Positions 1-10,239 are shown, counted from the stretch's first letter. The stretch: DNA of 64,000 nucleotides from Gp6-AA40 sp036802945 (GCA_036802945.1 DAIRVG010000006.1:1-64000), one strand, 5' to 3'. The notes: generated by a model from the letters alone, not told the origin. Numbers and translations: made by a program.

Positions 1-1
1 A

Positions 2-43
2 TGGCCGTTCGTGCTGGAGGTGATCGAACGTTTCTTCCCCTAA
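2..43 (+). CDS. C-terminal end of an unidentified protein (5' cut by window)
   Basis: An open frame enters from the left edge and stops at TAA 41-43, giving a tail WPFVLEVIERFFP. Such an amphipathic last helix is common in alpha/beta hydrolases and S9-type peptidases, but 13 residues cannot identify the protein. It converges on mreB. The call rests only on the open frame and the plausible ending. Confidence 0.35.
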   Translation, partial: WPFVLEVIERFFP

Positions 44-69
44 TCTAATGCGATTCTCAATTCGACGGG

Positions 70-135
70 CCACGGAGACACAGAGGCACGGAGATTATTT
101 TCAAACGATTTCTCCGTGTCTCCGTGACTCCGTGG
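70..135. repeat. CCACGGAGACAC imperfect palindrome, copy 1
   Basis: The left arm reads CCACGGAGACACAGAGGCAC and the right arm carries CTCCGTGTCTCCGTGACTCC, with an AT-rich centre. It lies between two converging genes, so it could act as a bidirectional terminator. Five other full copies occur in the window. The remaining bases of the gap (136-291) show no gene I can support. Confidence 0.8.
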
Positions 136-291
136 CTACGTGGAAGTGAAAGGCAGTGTAGTTTAGTAGATCGGATCTTGAGACTCACGGACGGGGCACA
201 CAGGCATCGCTCACGCGTACGCTGAACGCTCTTCGCGCAACGGTTGCACGCAAGCGTCGTAACGTCCGCTGTCCGGCGGGAATGTGCCTGG

Positions 292-1293
<1,002 letters not shown>

Positions 1294-1337
1294 CGCCAAC
1301 GCTCCGAGCAGCACAGGAATCTCCAGTCAGTCGTAGG

Positions 1338-1357
1338 GGGGCGGTCAAACCCGCCCG
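1338..1357. repeat. GGGCGG...CCGCCC short hairpin
   Basis: GGGCGGT, a short loop and ACCCGCCC form a small palindrome upstream of mreB. It is followed by CGACGCTTGGTAT, which resembles the sequence after the hairpin at 38729 (AACACTCTCGTAT). The two look like members of one dispersed family, although this copy is shorter. Confidence 0.5.
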
Positions 1358-1515
1358 ACGCTTGGTATATCGGTTGCTAACTGTTCGGCTGCACCGCAAG
1401 AGATATGCCCGAAGCCGGACCGTAAGGCGTCCTGGAAGTCGCAGCGAAGTCGACTGCTTTATTGCTCAAAGCCGGCGCTATACACATGTGCACGGCGCGG
1501 GCTCGATATCAATTC

Positions 1516-1550
1516 TCGTATCGAAAATACGAATGTGGCACCTGACTTGC
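1516..1550 (+). promoter_or_regulatory. Sigma-54-type -24/-12 promoter with adjacent dyad
   Basis: TGGCAC at 1536-1541, five bases, then TTGC at 1547-1550 matches the sigma-54 consensus, including the invariant GG and GC ten bases apart. The ATG of the small downstream gene is 24 bases further on. Just upstream, TCGTAT (1516-1521) and ATACGA (1527-1532) form a perfect inverted repeat that could bind a regulator. No enhancer-binding protein is encoded nearby. The promoter call is by sequence match only. Confidence 0.6.
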
Positions 1551-1574
1551 CTCGTCTTTCTGCGGAGGCAATTC

Positions 1575-1841
1575 ATGGACAATCGCGATCGCACCGACGA
1601 CACGAAACAGACCCTGGACGACCCGCTCGGCATCGCCCACGCGCCTGTTCCGCGGGACGCGAACGACATTCACGCCACAAATGACCCGGACGAAGTCGCG
1701 CAGCGGCGCGCGCGTGCGCTGGGTAAGTCAGACGGCGAATTCATCAGAACGCCCGGTGACGTCAACGAGGACGGCCATGGCGCCACGTCGATCGACATGG
1801 GCTCCGGCGGCGAGGGGAATGCGATAAAGAAGACTCGGTAA
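1575..1841 (+). CDS. Small hydrophilic protein of unknown function
   Basis: 88 residues, very rich in Asp, Arg, Asn, Gly and Thr, with no membrane segment or signal peptide and almost no large hydrophobic residues, so probably disordered in solution. A strong Shine-Dalgarno GGAGG (1564-1568) lies six bases before the ATG, and a sigma-54-like promoter precedes it, which supports a real gene. It resembles in style, but not obviously in sequence, the gene at 21537, which has the same promoter type and start context. I do not recognise a family; a stress-induced role is an inference from composition and promoter. Confidence 0.75.
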   Translation: MDNRDRTDDTKQTLDDPLGIAHAPVPRDANDIHATNDPDEVAQRRARALGKSDGEFIRTPGDVNEDGHGATSIDMGSGGEGNAIKKTR

Positions 1842-1878
1842 TTCAGCAGTCGCAACGAACGGTTTCACTCCGACGTAG

Positions 1879-1944
1879 CCACGGAGACACGAAGACACGG
1901 AGGAATTCGTAGGTTTGGACTCCGTGGGCTCCGCGCCTCCGTGG
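1879..1944. repeat. CCACGGAGACAC imperfect palindrome, copy 2
   Basis: CCACGGAGACACGAAGACAC on the left and CTCCGCGCCTCCGTGG on the right. It lies between the convergent ends of the small hydrophilic gene and typA, a position suited to terminating both transcripts. Confidence 0.8.
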
Positions 1945-1971
1945 CCCGTTGAAGTGAAATAGTTAGACGCG

Positions 1972-3807
1972 TCAGTCGTCGGAACGCCGCGGACGTTGAT
2001 TCGCAGTGAGAATGCGCTTCCGCAGGCGAATCGTCTTAGGCGTCACTTCCACCAGCTCATCGTCATTGATGAACTCGATCGACTGCTCGAGGCTGAGCAG
2101 ACGCGGCGGAACGATGCGGATCGCCTCGTCAGCGGTCGAGGCGCGCATGTTCGTCTGCTTCTTTTCCTTGGTGACGTTCACGTCCATGTCGTTCTGACGT
2201 GAGTTCTCCCCGATGATCATACCCTCGTAAACCGTGGTCTGGGGTTCGATGAGGATCTCGCCGCGTTCCTGCAGGTTCCAGATCGCGTACGCCGTTGCCG
2301 TGCCCGTCCGATCCGCCACGAGCGCGCCGGTCGTCCGGGACGCAATTGCGCCGTGCCACGGCTCCCACCCGGCGAAGATGTGATTCATGATGCCGGTGCC
2401 CTTGGTGTCGGTCAGGAACTGCGAGCGGAAGCCGATCAGCCCGCGGGCGGGAATGCGGAACTCGAGGCGCACGCGCCCGCTTCCGTGGTTCACCATCTTG
2501 GCGATGATGCCTCGGCGCGTCCCGGCCATCGCGATCACCACCCCCTGGAACTCCTCGGGAACGTCGATGACCAGGTCCTCGATCGGCTCCATCTTCACGC
2601 CGTCGATTTCCTTGGTGACGATGTCCGGCCTCGACACCTGCAGCTCGAAGCCTTCGCGGCGCATCATCTCGATCAGAATTGACAGCTGCAGCTCGCCGCG
2701 GCCGATGACCTTCAACTGTTCCGGCGAATCGGTGTCTTCGACGCGTAGCGACACGTTGCCGAGCAGCTCCTTCTGGAGCCGCTCGCGCAGGTTCCGCGAC
2801 GTCACGTACTGCCCGTCACGCCCTGCCACGGGGGACGTATTGATGCCGAAGATCATCGAGACCGTCGGCTCGTCAATCGCGGGTGGCGGAATGGCGACCG
2901 GATGATCGACGGAGGCGATCGTTTCTCCGATGGTGATGTCCTCGATGCCGGCGAGGCAGACGATGTCGCCGGCAGCCGCTTGTTCCGTTTCCATGCGCTT
3001 CAGGCCGTCGAACGAGAAGAGCTTGGTGATCTTTGTCTGCTGGCTGGCGCCGCCGAGCTTCATGACGACGACGGGATCGTTCAGCCTCACGGTGCCGTTG
3101 AAAATCCGGCCGATCGCGATCCGCCCGAGATAGTCGCTCGCGTCGAGGTTTGCAACGAGGATCTGCAGCGGTGCGTCGGGGTTCCCACGGGGCGGCGGCA
3201 CATGGTCGACGATCGCTTCGAACAGCGGCTGGAGGTTTTCTCCGGCAGCGCCCATCTCCTCGGTCGCAATCCCCTCCCGCGCGTTCGTGTAGAGCACAGG
3301 GAACTCAATCTGGTCCTCGGTCGCATCGAGGTCGATGAACAGGTCGTAGACCTCGTTGAGGACTTCCTGGGGCCGCGCATCCGGCCGATCGATCTTGTTC
3401 AGCACGACGATCGGCGGCAACCCGCGCTCCAGCGCCTTCCGCAGCACGAACCGCGTCTGCGGCAGCGGCCCTTCCGACGCGTCGACGAGCAGCATTACCC
3501 CGTCCACCATCGACAGCGTTCGCTCGACCTCCCCGCCGAAATCCGCGTGGCCCGGGGTATCGACGATGTTGATGAGCAGATCCTTGTAGTGGACCGCGGT
3601 GTTCTTCGCGAGGATCGTGATGCCGCGTTCGCGCTCGAGATCCGTGTTGTCCATCACGCGGTCGGCGACCGTGTGATGGATCGCGCGAAACGCCCCACTC
3701 TGGCGCAGGAGCGCGTCGACGAGTGTGGTTTTTCCGTGATCGACGTGCGCGATGATCGCCACGTTGCGGCGCAGCGGGTTGGCGATCTGCCGCGTCTTTT
3801 GGTGCAT
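1972..3807 (-). CDS. typA: Ribosome-associated translational GTPase TypA/BipA
   Basis: GTPase of the EF-G family that binds the 70S ribosome and helps late 50S assembly and stress growth. G1 is AHVDHGKTT near residue 20, the switch region has RERGITI, G3 is DTPGHADFGGEVER, G4 is NKID. Domain II, an EF-G-like domain and the BipA-specific C-terminal domain ending in KTIRLRKR follow. About 611 residues, normal for the family. The ATG at 3807 (MHQKT) is preferred over 3813 or 3840 because GAAGAG lies at a workable distance. It is divergent from the response regulator. Confidence 0.95.
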   Translation of the reverse strand: MHQKTRQIANPLRRNVAIIAHVDHGKTTLVDALLRQSGAFRAIHHTVADRVMDNTDLERERGITILAKNTAVHYKDLLINIVDTPGHADFGGEVERTLSMVDGVMLLVDASEGPLPQTRFVLRKALERGLPPIVVLNKIDRPDARPQEVLNEVYDLFIDLDATEDQIEFPVLYTNAREGIATEEMGAAGENLQPLFEAIVDHVPPPRGNPDAPLQILVANLDASDYLGRIAIGRIFNGTVRLNDPVVVMKLGGASQQTKITKLFSFDGLKRMETEQAAAGDIVCLAGIEDITIGETIASVDHPVAIPPPAIDEPTVSMIFGINTSPVAGRDGQYVTSRNLRERLQKELLGNVSLRVEDTDSPEQLKVIGRGELQLSILIEMMRREGFELQVSRPDIVTKEIDGVKMEPIEDLVIDVPEEFQGVVIAMAGTRRGIIAKMVNHGSGRVRLEFRIPARGLIGFRSQFLTDTKGTGIMNHIFAGWEPWHGAIASRTTGALVADRTGTATAYAIWNLQERGEILIEPQTTVYEGMIIGENSRQNDMDVNVTKEKKQTNMRASTADEAIRIVPPRLLSLEQSIEFINDDELVEVTPKTIRLRKRILTANQRPRRSDD

Positions 3808-3917
3808 AGACATCTCTTCAGTATAGACCGGCGTACTCATACGCCCCGTCCAGTACAACTCTGGATTTCAATCCCAAAGCTCATCGATATCGCACTTCTT
3901 GGTTGCTTGCGCGCGTC

Positions 3918-4982
3918 ATGGTCCCTACCATCGAGATGATGCAATCGCTTGTGCATTCGGTGCTCGTCGTCGATGACGATAGTTCGCTGCGGCCCATGCT
4001 CGCGGCGTGGGTCAACCGGTTTGGCTACGCTGCGGTCGAGGCGGATTGCGCAGAAACGGCGCTCCAGCGGCTCGATGACACGCCGGCCGACATCGCGCTC
4101 TGCGACGTCAACATGCCAGGCCATGACGGTGTCTGGCTTGCGGCGAGGATACGTGAGCGGTTTGCGACGACCGCCGTCATCATGGCGACATCGGTCGACA
4201 ACGTGGATGTGGCAGTCGCGACCCTCAAGAACGACGTCGTCGATTACCTCCTGAAACCGTTCGACAGCAATCGTCTCGGCGAAGCCCTCTCCCTAGGGCT
4301 CGACTGGCACCGCGCGAGCGTCGGTGATGATGACCTGCATCATGCGCTCCAGAGCCGCCTGCGCACGAGGCGCGCGGTGGTGGCGTCGGCGCTGGCGGGC
4401 GCGCAGCGGTCCACGCAGGACGCGGTCGACAGCCTGATCGCGATGCTTCAGCTCCACGAGAAGGATGGACGCGGCCACGCCACACGGGTGGCGCGGCTCA
4501 CTGTCGCGCTCGCGGATGAACTGGGTGTGGATGACGACGCAATATCGGAATTGGAGTGCGGGGCAATGCTGCACGACGTCGGCAAGCTCGACATGCCGGC
4601 TGAGATCCTGTCCAAGCCTGCCCCGCTCACCGACGAGGAATGGAAGGTGATGCGTACGCATCCCCAAGTCGGCTATGACTTGGTGAAGAAGCTACCTCGC
4701 TTCTCGGGCTGCGCCGAGATCGTCCTCGCGCACCACGAGGCCTACGACGGCAGCGGCTACCCCAACGGTTTGAAGGGCACCGAGATTCCTTTGGGCGCGC
4801 GCATCCTCACGATCGCCGATTCCTACGACTCAATGACGCACCCGCACACGCAGCGGCCTCCGATGCCGGCGGAGATGGCCGTGCGTGAGATCCAGCGCTG
4901 CAGCGGTTCGCAGTTCGACCCCGATGCGGCCGCCGCCCTTGGCCGGGTGCTCGTGCACGCGGCCGAAGAACGGTTCGCGTAG
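3918..4982 (+). CDS. Two-component response regulator with HD-GYP output domain
   Basis: Residues about 10-125 form a REC domain with the acidic pair in VVDDDSS, phospho-acceptor Asp in LCDVNMPGHDG and Lys in LLKPFD. A linker leads to an HD-GYP domain with MLHDVGKLD, a later HHEAYDGSGYP and the GARILTIADSYDSM segment. All canonical metal ligands appear present, so c-di-GMP phosphodiesterase activity is likely. 354 residues from ATG 3918; ATG 3936 is an alternative start. No histidine kinase is adjacent, so the partner is unknown. Confidence 0.9.
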   Translation: MVPTIEMMQSLVHSVLVVDDDSSLRPMLAAWVNRFGYAAVEADCAETALQRLDDTPADIALCDVNMPGHDGVWLAARIRERFATTAVIMATSVDNVDVAVATLKNDVVDYLLKPFDSNRLGEALSLGLDWHRASVGDDDLHHALQSRLRTRRAVVASALAGAQRSTQDAVDSLIAMLQLHEKDGRGHATRVARLTVALADELGVDDDAISELECGAMLHDVGKLDMPAEILSKPAPLTDEEWKVMRTHPQVGYDLVKKLPRFSGCAEIVLAHHEAYDGSGYPNGLKGTEIPLGARILTIADSYDSMTHPHTQRPPMPAEMAVREIQRCSGSQFDPDAAAALGRVLVHAAEERFA

Positions 4983-4984
4983 TA

Positions 4985-5323
4985 TCACTTCTTCGCGACT
5001 GGTTTCGCGGCGACCGGCGCCGTCCCGACCTGCACGGACGTCGCCATAATCATTTCCTTCTCTTCTATGCCTTCGGCAACCACGCGGTCGCCGACCTTCA
5101 GCGCTTTCGCGTCGAGCTTGGTCTTGCCCTGCGTGACCTTCGTCTTGGCGTCGAGCATGACCATCACGGTCTTGCCATCAGTGGTTTTCACCATCAGGTT
5201 GCTACCATCGACGCTGGAGACGGTGCCCATCACTTTATGAGGATGCCCCTCGTGGGCGCGCGCGCCGATCGGGATCACTAGCGCGGCCACCAGCGTTACG
5301 ACCACAATCCAGTTGCGGCTCAT
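4985..5323 (-). CDS. Exported DUF5666-like small protein
   Basis: 112 residues with an N-terminal Sec signal (IVVVTLVAALVIPIGARA) followed by HEGHPHK, which could bind metal. The remainder is a small beta-rich domain with repeated KVxGTVxxVDG and KVGDRVVAEG phrases, like DUF5666/OB-type periplasmic proteins. Its ATG overlaps the stop of the upstream cytochrome gene (TAATG), so the two are translationally coupled. Placement at the end of the copper-type island suggests an envelope metal role, which is an inference. Confidence 0.75.
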   Translation of the reverse strand: MSRNWIVVVTLVAALVIPIGARAHEGHPHKVMGTVSSVDGSNLMVKTTDGKTVMVMLDAKTKVTQGKTKLDAKALKVGDRVVAEGIEEKEMIMATSVQVGTAPVAAKPVAKK

Positions 5324-5910
5324 TAGTTCGCTCCTTTGAGAAATTCCTCTGCCTTGATTTCCTCTCTGATCTCTACGGGCGATCTCGGATTGAGTTCCTC
5401 CATTCCTTCGAGCTCGTCAGCCGTCAGGCGCGGAAGGTGCCTGATGAAGTGCACGAGGTGCCAGGTCGACTCCTCACCCGACGCCGTTCCTGTCGACCAC
5501 CCGGGCATCCCCGTCAAACGCACGCCGTTTTCGATGATATAAAACAGCTCGCCGTCGGACAGGTTCTGCGTGGCCGGCAGCCGCATATCGGGTGCCCTCG
5601 GATAAAGACCACGGCCCATCTCGGTGTTCCCGCTGCCATCATTACCATGACACGACGCGCAGTGATCCGCGAAGTGGGCACGTCCCTCCGCCAGGGTTTC
5701 CTCGCTGACCGGGACGGGGTTCGTCAACCCGCGCGTCCGCAGGCGGATCGCGACGCCGCGCAGCGCGCGGGCGGCGGATATTTCAAGCGGACCGGGGCGA
5801 GACCGGGCGCTCACGCCCGCGGTCACGAAGTACGCGCCAACAGCTATCCCCATCATCACGGCAAAGGCTGCGAGCAGCAAGGCACTCCGGAGGATTGACG
5901 TCTTCCTCAT
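5323..5910 (-). CDS. Membrane-anchored mono-haem cytochrome c
   Basis: 195 residues. One N-terminal membrane segment (about residues 8-32) is followed by a cytochrome c domain with the haem site CASCHG (Cys84, Cys87, His88) and a likely distal Met in RLTGMPGWS. The HFADHCASCHGNDGSG arrangement is that of cbb3/alcohol-dehydrogenase type c-cytochromes, acting in periplasmic electron transfer. It lies seven bases after the barrel-YHS gene and overlaps the DUF5666-like gene, so these form one operon with the copper genes upstream. Confidence 0.85.
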   Translation of the reverse strand: MRKTSILRSALLLAAFAVMMGIAVGAYFVTAGVSARSRPGPLEISAARALRGVAIRLRTRGLTNPVPVSEETLAEGRAHFADHCASCHGNDGSGNTEMGRGLYPRAPDMRLPATQNLSDGELFYIIENGVRLTGMPGWSTGTASGEESTWHLVHFIRHLPRLTADELEGMEELNPRSPVEIREEIKAEEFLKGAN

Positions 5911-5917
5911 GTCGCTC

Positions 5918-7444
5918 TCAGGGCTTCCGCATCATTGCCACATTCATCGCCGGATCCTTGAGAAATACGTCGCGGTCGCTGTCGGAACAGAAATAGTAGG
6001 TCGTGCCGTTATAGACCGTCTTCGAGGCTGTCGTCGCAGCGACCGGTGCGGGGCACATCAACGTCGCCGGATCTATCGCCGTCATGACCATGGTACGACC
6101 GGTCTGCCCTGCGACGGCGGCAGCGGCAGGCGTCGCCGCCGGCCGCAATGTCGCGAACACTCCGAAGCCGATATTCGCACGGCTGCCGTAAACAGCCTCC
6201 AGTTCCTTCGGCACAAACCCGGCGGACAGCGTTGCCCCCAACCCCGGCGTAAATCCGCCCAACACATTTAGATACCTCGTATACCCGCCCTGTAGTTTGG
6301 CGACCGTGAACGCATCGGAAACCGCTCTGACGTCGAGATCGTGCGCGGTCTTCCCTGCCACTTCGAAGCGGCCGAACCACGTGTTCCGATTGTCGAACGT
6401 CAGATTCGTCTCGAGTAGGAGCGCATTCGTTGCGTGGCCTGGCTCCGCATTTTTTCCCCACGCCACCGTCGTCGCCCAGATGCTGTTGTCACGGAACACC
6501 GTGTGATAGGTGCCGGACGCCGTCGCTCTTGTAACGCCGATGCGCGCGCCTCCATCTTCGGCTGCTTCGGCTTCGGTCAAACGACCTGCGGACACCTGAA
6601 AGGCGAGGTTCGCTGTCGGCAGAAACCACAGGCGGCCCGAAACCGAATCGAGTGCTCCAAAATCGAAATCGGTACGATGCTCGTCAGGCTCGCGGCCGTT
6701 GAACACGGACGTCTCCGCCTTCCACCGCTTTCCGTACATACCGCCCGAGACGACGCCGAACGAGACGTGGGTCGCGTCAAACCAGTGATGCGTCATGGGC
6801 GCCACGGGATTCGGCATCGCCGAGACGCGATGCGGATACGCAACCGGCCCCAGCGCCGGCTCTCCGGCGGCGCCCACGTAGACCTGCCATCGCACCGCGC
6901 CTGCGATCGGGGCGTCATATTGCACAGCGATTTCCATCGGGAGGTCATGCGGGTGCTGTCGGTCGTGGATCTTCTCGCCCTGACATTCCTCGCCCGATGC
7001 CAGCAGGTCCGGATAGCCGCACCCGCGAATCGTCCACGGCTCAACACTGAACATGCCGCGGAACGCGAGGTGGCCCGTCCCGACAGTGCGTCCGGCCATG
7101 CCCATGACCCAGTTGATGCTTCCGACCTGGTCGTCGCCGCGGTTTCCGGACTCGTGAAGAAACTGCACGAACACGTTCTCGTGCGCCATCAGCGTCCAGG
7201 CGCCCTTCTGGCGGTGAATGGCGTACATCGGCGACGCATCAGGCAACCACGCGGTCCCCGATCCGTCGCGCACCATCGCTCCCATGTCGTGTATCGCGTG
7301 CTCGTCGCCGGTCTGCGCTGCGTGCTCGTCCGCTGGTGGCGCTGGCGCCCCCTGGCCTGACTGTGCATCGATCGATGCCGTGCTTCCCCAGAACGCAACA
7401 ACCGCCACGCCAGCCAGGCGCGGCAAACCACCGCGAATGTACAT
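5918..7444 (-). CDS. Exported beta-rich protein with C-terminal YHS domain
   Basis: 508 residues. A signal peptide (about 1-28) is followed by a His-rich stretch (EHAAQTGDEHAIHDMGAM) and a long beta-strand-rich region with alternating polar and aromatic residues, including HDRQHPHDLPMEI, that looks like an outer-membrane barrel. The last 60 residues are a YHS domain (TYYFCSDSDRDVFLKDP), normally a metal-binding module seen with CopA-type pumps. The barrel plus YHS fusion is unusual. Good Shine-Dalgarno GGGAGAGGG precedes the ATG. Role in copper handling at the outer membrane is inferred from neighbours. Confidence 0.7.
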   Translation of the reverse strand: MYIRGGLPRLAGVAVVAFWGSTASIDAQSGQGAPAPPADEHAAQTGDEHAIHDMGAMVRDGSGTAWLPDASPMYAIHRQKGAWTLMAHENVFVQFLHESGNRGDDQVGSINWVMGMAGRTVGTGHLAFRGMFSVEPWTIRGCGYPDLLASGEECQGEKIHDRQHPHDLPMEIAVQYDAPIAGAVRWQVYVGAAGEPALGPVAYPHRVSAMPNPVAPMTHHWFDATHVSFGVVSGGMYGKRWKAETSVFNGREPDEHRTDFDFGALDSVSGRLWFLPTANLAFQVSAGRLTEAEAAEDGGARIGVTRATASGTYHTVFRDNSIWATTVAWGKNAEPGHATNALLLETNLTFDNRNTWFGRFEVAGKTAHDLDVRAVSDAFTVAKLQGGYTRYLNVLGGFTPGLGATLSAGFVPKELEAVYGSRANIGFGVFATLRPAATPAAAAVAGQTGRTMVMTAIDPATLMCPAPVAATTASKTVYNGTTYYFCSDSDRDVFLKDPAMNVAMMRKP

Positions 7445-7447
7445 GGG

Positions 7448-7484
7448 CCCTCTCCCGAAAGGAAAACGAAGAACCCGGAGAGGG
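7448..7484 (-). other. CCCTCTCC...GGAGAGGG hairpin between copper genes
   Basis: An eight-base perfect stem (7448-7455 with 7477-7484) fills the 45-base gap between the Cys/His protein and the barrel-YHS gene. The Shine-Dalgarno of the barrel-YHS gene is part of the stem, so it could modulate its translation or partly terminate. There is no T run. Confidence 0.45.
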
Positions 7485-7489
7485 TTGCG

Positions 7490-7867
7490 CTAGATACGAA
7501 GGTGAGCGCTGAGAGCGACGAGGCTGGGCGGACTGTGCTCGACACCCGTCGAGCGAGAGTTCAGCGTGCCTGCCTCGGGAGGAATGAACGATACGGCGAC
7601 GACTGCGATCGCCGGTGCCGCCACGACTTGCCGAGAGACATCGGTGCCTATGGGGACGTCGGCGGCGTGGCCACATGGATGTGCGGCACCATTGACGATC
7701 GGCGCGGAGTCAGACAACTGTTCGTGACAAGAGTGATGTTCGGTTCCCGCGGATCCGGCTGTCGCATCCATTTCACGGATCGCGCACGCCGCGTGGCACA
7801 CCGTCGTCACGACAGGGGAACCAATCACGACGAAAACGACCGCGAACGCCAACAGGCGGCGTGCCAT
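7490..7867 (-). CDS. Exported Cys/His-containing protein in copper island
   Basis: 125 residues starting MARRLLAFAVVFVVIGSPV, a clear signal peptide. The mature part has paired Cys and His in VCHAACAIRE, TEHHSCHEQ and HPCGHA, then a hydrophobic stretch AAPAIAVVAVSFIPP and a short tail. Four or more Cys and several His suggest binding of soft metals such as copper. It starts 35 bases after the CopA stop and is probably co-transcribed. No family name is recognised; function is inferred only from residues and context. Confidence 0.65.
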   Translation of the reverse strand: MARRLLAFAVVFVVIGSPVVTTVCHAACAIREMDATAGSAGTEHHSCHEQLSDSAPIVNGAAHPCGHAADVPIGTDVSRQVVAAPAIAVVAVSFIPPEAGTLNSRSTGVEHSPPSLVALSAHLRI

Positions 7868-7902
7868 GTGTCGTCCAGTATACGTGCGCGGCGGGGCAAG
7901 GC

Positions 7903-10233
7903 TCATCGCGAAACACGCCTCAGCCGAAGTGCATTCGCAATCACCGACACAGAGCTGAAGCTCATCGCGGCCGCGGCGATCATCGGTGACAGCAGCCACC
8001 CGAAGAAGGGGTACGCGACGCCCGCGGCGATCGGCACACCCGCCGAGTTGTACACGAACGCGAAAAACAGATTCTGCTTGATGTTTGCCATCGTCTGGCG
8101 ACTGAGCCGCCGCGCCCGCACGATGCCGCGTAGATCACCTTTCACCAGCGTGACGCCGGCGCTTTCCATGGCAACGTCTGTTCCCGTCCCCATTGCAATG
8201 CCGACCTGCGCCTGCGCGAGCGCAGGGGCGTCGTTGATACCGTCGCCCGCCATCGCCACGAACCGTCCCCCCGCCTGCAGCCGCTTGATCACGGCGACCT
8301 TCTGGTCGGGCAGAACTTCCGCGACGACTTCGTCGATCGCGAGCTTCCGGGCTACGGCATCGGCGGTCGTCCGGCTGTCGCCGGTCAGCATCACGATCCG
8401 AATGCCTTCACGGTGTAAGGCGTCAATCGCTTCCGGCGTGCTCTCTTTGATCGGATCGGCGACGCCGATCAACCCGGCGAGGCGACCGTCGATGGCGACG
8501 AACATGACCGTCTGGCCCTCAGCGCGCAGTGCTTCGGCCTGCCCGGTCGACGCACCAACATCGATGCCGATCTGATCCATCAACGCGCGGTTACCGAGGG
8601 CGGCGCTGCGGCCGTCCACGCTGCCCCGGACACCCTTCCCGGTGACGCTCGTGAAATCGCGCGCCGCGCCTGGAGCGGCGCCACGTGCATCAGCTCCCGC
8701 GACGATCGCGGCCGCCAGCGGATGCTCACTGCCCACCTCGAGTCCCGCCGCCACGCGCAGGATCTCCTGATCGGTAAATCCCGGGATCGCGATGATGCTC
8801 ACGAGACGAGGCTTGCCTTCGGTGAGCGTGCCAGTCTTGTCCACGACAAGCGTGTCGACCTTGCGCATCACCTCGATCGCTTCCGCATTGCGGAACAGGA
8901 TCCCGACCGTCGCGCCTTTGCCTGTCGCGACCATGATCGACAACGGTGTGGCGAGCCCGAGCGCACATGGACACGCGATGATCAACACGGCGACGGCGTT
9001 GACGAGCGCATGCGCCATCCGCGGCTCTGGTCCGACGAGCGCCCAGACGACGAACGTCGCGATCGCGATCGCGATGACTGCGGGCACGAAGTAGGCGGAG
9101 ACGGTGTCTGCGAGTTTCTGGATTGGCGCGCGGCTGCGCTGAGCCTCCGCAACCATCGCGACGATCCGCGCGAGCAGCGTATCCGCGCCAACTTTCTCTG
9201 CGCGAATCACCAGCGAGCCCGTGCCGTTAATCGTGGCACCCACGACCCGGTCGCCTGGCCGTTTCTCCACGGGAATCGGCTCACCGGTGACCATGGACTC
9301 GTCAACCGAGCTGGACCCATCGAGGACAACCCCGTCAACCGGGACCTTCTCACCAGGGCGGACGCGAAGACGGTCGCCGACGCGGACGGCCTCGAGCGGA
9401 ACGTCCTCGTCCTTGCCATCGTCGCCGAGACGACGCGCGGTCTTCGCGGCCATTCCGAGCAGTTTCTTGATGGCGCTGCTGGTCTGGCTGCGCGCACGCA
9501 GCTCCAGCACCTGTCCGAGCAGGATCAACGTGACGATGGTGGCCGAGACTTCAAAGTAAACGCCGACGCGGCCCATGTCATCGCGGAAGCTCGAGGGAAA
9601 CCAGCCAGGGAACACCGTGGCCACGACGCTATAGATGTACGCGACGGAGACGCCCAGCGCGATTAGCGTGAACATGTTCAGGCTGCGGTTCACGACCGAC
9701 ATCCAGCCGCGCACGAAGAACGGCCACGCGCCCCAGATCACAACCGGCGTGGCGAAGGCGAGCCCGAGCCACGGGAACCACGGGGCGGCGCCCACGCGCG
9801 CCAGTGGTCCGGGGAAGTACTCGCCCATGGCGAGAAGCAGCAACGGTGCTGTAAGAGCGGCGCTCACCCAGAAGCGCCGCGACATGTCTATGAGCTCTTC
9901 GTTCGGGTGCTCGTCCAGGGTCGCCGTAGCCGGCTCAAGCGCCATGCCGCAGATCGGGCACGAGCCCGGCCCGATCTGCCGGACCTGCGGGTGCATCGGA
10001 CACGTGTATTCCTGCGCATGGACGGCAGTCGGCGCGCCACGTGCCTGTTCGGGCCGCGGTTTGATGAACTCCGCCGGGTTCGCGCGAAATTTCTCCACGC
10101 AGCCGCGACCACAGAAATAGTAGGTCTGGCCCTGATAGTCCACGTGACCCGCTGCGCGGGCAGGATCAACTGTCATCCCACAGACGGGATCGACGCTCTT
10201 GGCAGGGGCAACGGAGTGCTGATGCGTGGCCAT
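7903..10233 (-). CDS. copA: Copper-translocating P1B-type ATPase with YHS and metal-binding N-terminus
   Basis: 776 residues. The N-terminus holds a YHS domain (DPVCGM at 15, YYFCGRGC near 40) and a short heavy-metal domain with YTCPMHP and CPICGM (about 75-98), instead of the usual GMxCxxC domain. The P-type core follows: TGEPIPVEK, the metal-transport motif CPCALGLATP, phosphorylation loop DKTGTLTEG, SEHP and AGDGINDAPALAQA. Exports Cu(I) (or Ag) from the cytoplasm. The start lies seven bases from an assembly gap and has no clear Shine-Dalgarno, so a longer N-terminus is possible. It leads the copper-type operon running to 4985. Confidence 0.92.
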   Translation of the reverse strand: MATHQHSVAPAKSVDPVCGMTVDPARAAGHVDYQGQTYYFCGRGCVEKFRANPAEFIKPRPEQARGAPTAVHAQEYTCPMHPQVRQIGPGSCPICGMALEPATATLDEHPNEELIDMSRRFWVSAALTAPLLLLAMGEYFPGPLARVGAAPWFPWLGLAFATPVVIWGAWPFFVRGWMSVVNRSLNMFTLIALGVSVAYIYSVVATVFPGWFPSSFRDDMGRVGVYFEVSATIVTLILLGQVLELRARSQTSSAIKKLLGMAAKTARRLGDDGKDEDVPLEAVRVGDRLRVRPGEKVPVDGVVLDGSSSVDESMVTGEPIPVEKRPGDRVVGATINGTGSLVIRAEKVGADTLLARIVAMVAEAQRSRAPIQKLADTVSAYFVPAVIAIAIATFVVWALVGPEPRMAHALVNAVAVLIIACPCALGLATPLSIMVATGKGATVGILFRNAEAIEVMRKVDTLVVDKTGTLTEGKPRLVSIIAIPGFTDQEILRVAAGLEVGSEHPLAAAIVAGADARGAAPGAARDFTSVTGKGVRGSVDGRSAALGNRALMDQIGIDVGASTGQAEALRAEGQTVMFVAIDGRLAGLIGVADPIKESTPEAIDALHREGIRIVMLTGDSRTTADAVARKLAIDEVVAEVLPDQKVAVIKRLQAGGRFVAMAGDGINDAPALAQAQVGIAMGTGTDVAMESAGVTLVKGDLRGIVRARRLSRQTMANIKQNLFFAFVYNSAGVPIAAGVAYPFFGWLLSPMIAAAAMSFSSVSVIANALRLRRVSR

Positions 10234-10239
10234 GAGGTG

